Shown one piece after another: positions 60,592 through 64,000 of a DNA stretch of 64,000 nucleotides; the first letter of the stretch is position 1, and each line of letters begins with the position of its first letter. Source of the DNA: Haliclona indistincta (Eukaryota > Porifera > Demospongiae > Haplosclerida > Chalinidae); the NCBI GenBank assembly GCA_964017065.1, contig OZ024784.1:5251152-5315151 (forward strand), given 5' to 3'. Made by a program: the position numbers and the translations under genes. The notes beneath the pieces are model-generated. The model was given only the letters and a program-made list of their open reading frames with translations. It searched no databases and had not been told where the DNA came from.

Positions 60592-63500
60592 TCAATCAAT
60601 TCTTGCATTTATGAGTGGTTGCTCACTGTCCACAAAACTTATTCGTCTTTCATCAATGCTGAATGAAGAGTGGCCCACTCCTCCGCGAACAGGTCGTGGC
60701 AGCTCATCTGTGTTGCTGTTATCCTCTTCAGCATATGCAGATTCTGCTGGAGGCCCATAATAACTGGTTCTGCTCCTCCATTGCCCTTCTGCCATCATCT
60801 CATCCATAAAGTCACCAAATCCATCATCAACATTTGACATGGATCTTTCTTTTTGTCCAGTAAGAGTTCTAAATCTAGATGTAGTTGTTAGTATTCCATT
60901 CCGTGTTTGCTTGGTTCGATAAAATAATTTAGAATAGACTTTTTTGATAAACTCACGGTTAATCTTATAGCAGTAGTAGACTAATAGACCGATTATGTAG
61001 AAGAGAGGAGCAAATATTAGGATAATTTCGATCCAGTATGCAGTTGCAGAGAGTGGTAGATTTCCTACCTGATTGTAACGATTGAACATAGTAAGAATGT
61101 TTATAGTAGCCAAAAGAGCAAAGAATGCAGAATCGAGAAAGTTATAAAATGAGTTCTTATATGGTTGAAGAACACCAAACATCAGTACGCCTATTGTACA
61201 TATGACTTGTTGCATTACATATTGTTGTGTCCAGGTTGGAGCTAGTCCATAAGTCCATATCAAGAGTACCCTCAAGATGAAATAAAGAGGAGCAAAAAAC
61301 CGTAAGTCATATGTTCCATTAGTACCATCTTTATAACAATAGTGAAAAGCATTCAGAAAATATTTGAATTTCTCTCCAGGAAGAAGGAATGTGAGGTTTA
61401 GTTTATTTAAGCAAGAGTAGAAAGGCTTGATAGAGTAAAGGAGCATTATGGCAGGTATAACAATGCAGATAAGGACAAAAATAACTATAGCGACGATAAA
61501 GTATGGTAGAAACTCCTTGGATTGAAATTCATAGTCTCCATACAACAGAGCTATGGTTGTTATCTCGGTCCCATTGGCTGAGTACACGGTGTTGGCAAAC
61601 AAAATATTTTGTGAGTTGACAGCTACCTTGGTAAATGAGAGAACAATGAATGTTGCAAAAGCATCTGTGATAGATCGTTGGAAACTCCATCGTTGTCTGA
61701 ATCGAGACACTAAACGGTGTAAAGGACGGATCAAGCAAATTGCAGCCCTGTTCTGTCGATCATACAAGATGGCAAATACCAAAATTAACAAAAGAATCAG
61801 AATAGGATAGAAAGCAGTGATGTATCCTATTGCTACCAGATCCAATGCCGTAAGGTTGGGACTGAGGCAGAATTGCCATCCGCGTATTCCATAGAAAAAG
61901 TTCAAGTTCCATATGTCATAAATGGCAGTGTAGGCTACTCTCAGTTGATCAGCAGCAGGAGTGATGCTTTGAAATGGAATAATTCCATTTGCATCAACGC
62001 CAAAAGTGGTGGATATTACTTGAGCAAAGAATATGAAGGCATTTGCTGGACCTGAAGTGACACTAATGTTGAACAAAACAACAAGTATCAAAAGTAAAGT
62101 GTTTGGAACAAATTCAGTTCCGATAAAGAACAGCCATGAATAAGCCTCCACATGTGCTGGACAGTTCACACAAGGGTAAAACCTGGAGTTTGCACCTGGC
62201 CCTGTTCCATTCCGACAACGACTACAAGTTATACCAGTCCGATTCAGTGCTCCACAGAAAAAATCATCTAACTCTTCAGGGTTACTGGGTAGTGGAATAT
62301 AGTCACTGGCAAGAAGGTCAGGATTATATCCACAGTGAAAGCACTGAGCGGCTATTAAAGCTGATCTATCTTGATTGTATCCGATCCAATAACCACGCTG
62401 AATGGCGGCAGTATAATTTAGCCCGGTTTCAAAAAATTGATACATTGCTGCAGTACAGGTCGAAGTTGTATGGTTATAGATAAATCCTGTTGGACACTGT
62501 GTAACATTGACAATAATATCAGCAGTGAGTACTCTAGGTTGTATTGTATTCAGAGTGATTATTACTGATCCTCTTGGCTCTTCATTATCTAACAACAGAT
62601 CTCGATTAATATATCCATGTTGAGAACCCTTAGCCATCCAAGTGAACACAAGGCCTCTATCTGGCACATTATGCTTTATGTCATCTTCCATACTAACTGG
62701 CAGATGAAGAGTCTGTCCAGGAAAAATGGCAGATGTGTATGGGTTTCCAAGTTTGTCCACTTCTGTGAAATATCCTGGTGATGTTGCGATATCAGTACTG
62801 CAGTTATCATCACCATAGTCCCAAATTAGTTTTTCGTCATTCCAACAAAACACTTGATCATACTCTTCATTGGGATCTCTTAGGACTCCAAATGGTACTC
62901 CACCCCAGAGACAAGTTAATAGAGTAGTGGAATAAATTGAATTGCCAAGTAGACCAGCAGTGTTGTTTCGAAAGATAAATTTTACAGGCCACTTGTAAGG
63001 AGACAGAGTTCGAATTGAATATCGTATAAAGCAATTTCTGGAAGATATCAACTCATGGTTACCTTCAGATTGCCAAAATATTGCTCCTCCGTATAGTTCA
63101 GCTGTGTTGTTAGTAAACATCATGACTGTTGAGTCATTTACTCTTATATAACCAGAGCCAAAAAGGGTAATAGCACCCCCGCTATGACCGGTATTGCTTG
63201 TAAAGTTAGCTACACAGTTATTGGTGAACATAAGTTCACTATTCAAACCTACAATACCTGAACCGATGTTGTTATAGCTGATGAAAGATTGACTGAATAC
63301 AAGTGGTACGTGATCAGCATATATGGTACCAAATCCAGTAGCAATTCCAGAATAGTTGCTATAATAGATACTATTGAATTCAAATACACAGTTTGTAAGC
63401 ACAGGTTGGGCTACTGCACCGACAGCTCTTTCTTGGTATAAGGCAAAGTCAAGTGCTGAACCCAGTCTTGCAACATTGTTTGTCCAAGAGCAGTCAATAA

Positions 63501-64000
63501 ACTCGATACTATTAGTAGCAACATTACTATCATCTTCGGGAATAGTATGAAACGAAACACCACCACCAAAGTATGCACGGTTACTCTTGAAATGTACATC
63601 CATCATTGTGACCTTGTTCTGTTTCACTCTATCATTGAATCCAGCAAAGGCGACACGAGCTCCTCCTCCTCCTGTTCCATTGTAAGTTAGAGGATTGTAG
63701 TCACATCTGTTCTCTTTAAAAAGTGTTGACGAAAGTGCCATAGTGTTATTTAATGAGGAGTCCTCAAACTCAACTAGCAGTCCACCTCCCCATACTGCAT
63801 TGTTTTTCCCAAAGCTACAGTTGTTTATAGTAAAGTAATTGTCATGAGCTGTTCCCTTAAAGAAAACAGAGAGTCCGCCGCCCCTGCCAAGAGCAACATG
63901 GAAACTTTGAAAAGAAGATGTAAATGCGGTTGCACTAAAATTGGTTGTAGTGGCTCTGTTTTGCATAAAACTACAGTTGCTAAAAATATATGAAGCATGC
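60592..64000 (-). CDS. Large beta-helix ectodomain plus multipass membrane protein (5' partial)
   Basis: One open frame reaches the right edge; upstream codons (SYIFSNCSF) stay in frame, so the gene continues beyond the window. The first 400 residues here are right-handed beta-helix repeats with the pattern F-x-N-x-A-x-x-G-G-G or NCSF..N (NNCSFGKNNAVWGGG, FKSNRAYFGGGVSF, FTNNTAELYGGAIFW). A Cys-rich module follows (CSRCRNGTGPGANSRFYPC), then about seven to ten membrane segments (LLILVVLFNISV, YPILILLLILVFAILY, FIVAIVIFVLICIVIPAIML, IILIFAPLFYIIGLLVYYC) and a cytosolic tail of about 110 residues (SKLFYRTKQTRNG, FGDFMDEMMAEGQW). Many NxT/S sequons fit an extracellular ectodomain. Such proteins form large gene families in demosponges; I know of no assigned function. 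A receptor or adhesion role is inference. Confidence 0.75.
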   Translation of the reverse strand, partial: HASYIFSNCSFMQNRATTTNFSATAFTSSFQSFHVALGRGGGLSVFFKGTAHDNYFTINNCSFGKNNAVWGGGLLVEFEDSSLNNTMALSSTLFKENRCDYNPLTYNGTGGGGARVAFAGFNDRVKQNKVTMMDVHFKSNRAYFGGGVSFHTIPEDDSNVATNSIEFIDCSWTNNVARLGSALDFALYQERAVGAVAQPVLTNCVFEFNSIYYSNYSGIATGFGTIYADHVPLVFSQSFISYNNIGSGIVGLNSELMFTNNCVANFTSNTGHSGGAITLFGSGYIRVNDSTVMMFTNNTAELYGGAIFWQSEGNHELISSRNCFIRYSIRTLSPYKWPVKFIFRNNTAGLLGNSIYSTTLLTCLWGGVPFGVLRDPNEEYDQVFCWNDEKLIWDYGDDNCSTDIATSPGYFTEVDKLGNPYTSAIFPGQTLHLPVSMEDDIKHNVPDRGLVFTWMAKGSQHGYINRDLLLDNEEPRGSVIITLNTIQPRVLTADIIVNVTQCPTGFIYNHTTSTCTAAMYQFFETGLNYTAAIQRGYWIGYNQDRSALIAAQCFHCGYNPDLLASDYIPLPSNPEELDDFFCGALNRTGITCSRCRNGTGPGANSRFYPCVNCPAHVEAYSWLFFIGTEFVPNTLLLILVVLFNISVTSGPANAFIFFAQVISTTFGVDANGIIPFQSITPAADQLRVAYTAIYDIWNLNFFYGIRGWQFCLSPNLTALDLVAIGYITAFYPILILLLILVFAILYDRQNRAAICLIRPLHRLVSRFRQRWSFQRSITDAFATFIVLSFTKVAVNSQNILFANTVYSANGTEITTIALLYGDYEFQSKEFLPYFIVAIVIFVLICIVIPAIMLLYSIKPFYSCLNKLNLTFLLPGEKFKYFLNAFHYCYKDGTNGTYDLRFFAPLYFILRVLLIWTYGLAPTWTQQYVMQQVICTIGVLMFGVLQPYKNSFYNFLDSAFFALLATINILTMFNRYNQVGNLPLSATAYWIEIILIFAPLFYIIGLLVYYCYKINREFIKKVYSKLFYRTKQTRNGILTTTSRFRTLTGQKERSMSNVDDGFGDFMDEMMAEGQWRSRTSYYGPPAESAYAEEDNSNTDELPRPVRGGVGHSSFSIDERRISFVDSEQPLINARID

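Overview
This is a window of animal nuclear DNA. The genes are split by short GT-AG introns, mostly 40-150 bases, and the DNA is AT-rich with many microsatellites. The gene set is that of a metazoan: MGAT5, DAPP1, a SORBS-like adaptor, USP53/54, RACGAP1, MKKS, LSM12, UBE2K, RPS29, RPL39, EBP and SLC29. Tight packing, head-to-head genes with 80-160 bases between start codons, short palindromic repeats and a giant beta-helix membrane protein suggest a sponge, probably a demosponge. The species is inference, because no sponge-specific marker was tested.

Layout. At 1-1153 (+) lies the 3' end of WDR43/UTP5, with degraded copies of its tail just downstream. At 1909-5733 (-) is an MGAT5-like glycosyltransferase with an inserted F5/8C (discoidin-like) domain. 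A multipass membrane protein lies at 6059-7722 (-). At 8086-22921 (+) is an equilibrative nucleoside transporter whose 9.4 kb third intron holds a 2.4 kb array of a 28-base minisatellite and several MITE-like elements. A small Cys-rich secreted orphan lies at 23644-24645 (+). From 24646 to 28572 I see only a retroelement-like fragment. EBP-like sterol isomerase follows at 28573-29399 (+), then RPS29 (-) and RPL39 (+) back to back, then a RAMAC-like protein (-) and UBE2K (+) back to back. A PDZ-SoHo-SH3-SH3 adaptor spans 35026-40996 (-). Two tandem DAPP1-like SH2-PH adaptors lie at 41556-46981 (+), USP53/54 at 47200-50399 (+), LSM12 (-) and RACGAP1 (+) head to head at 50984-54965, and MKKS/BBS6 at 55102-57836 (-). 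A TIR-bounded repeat with a tRNA-like pol III head follows, then a single-exon GNAT acetyltransferase (-), then a large beta-helix/multipass protein (-) that runs off the right edge.

The genes do not form a pathway. They cover ribosome biogenesis and translation, glycosylation, phosphoinositide and cytoskeletal signalling, ubiquitin, cytokinesis and cilia. The structure worth attention is two unusual domain architectures (MGAT5+F5/8C; PDZ+SORBS), the tandem DAPP1 pair, the compact bidirectional promoters, and a set of short elements ending in TTAA that sit in introns. Many gene models were joined by eye from exon fragments by requiring GT-AG (rarely GC-AG) splice sites, an unbroken frame and agreement with known families; exon edges are therefore predictions.
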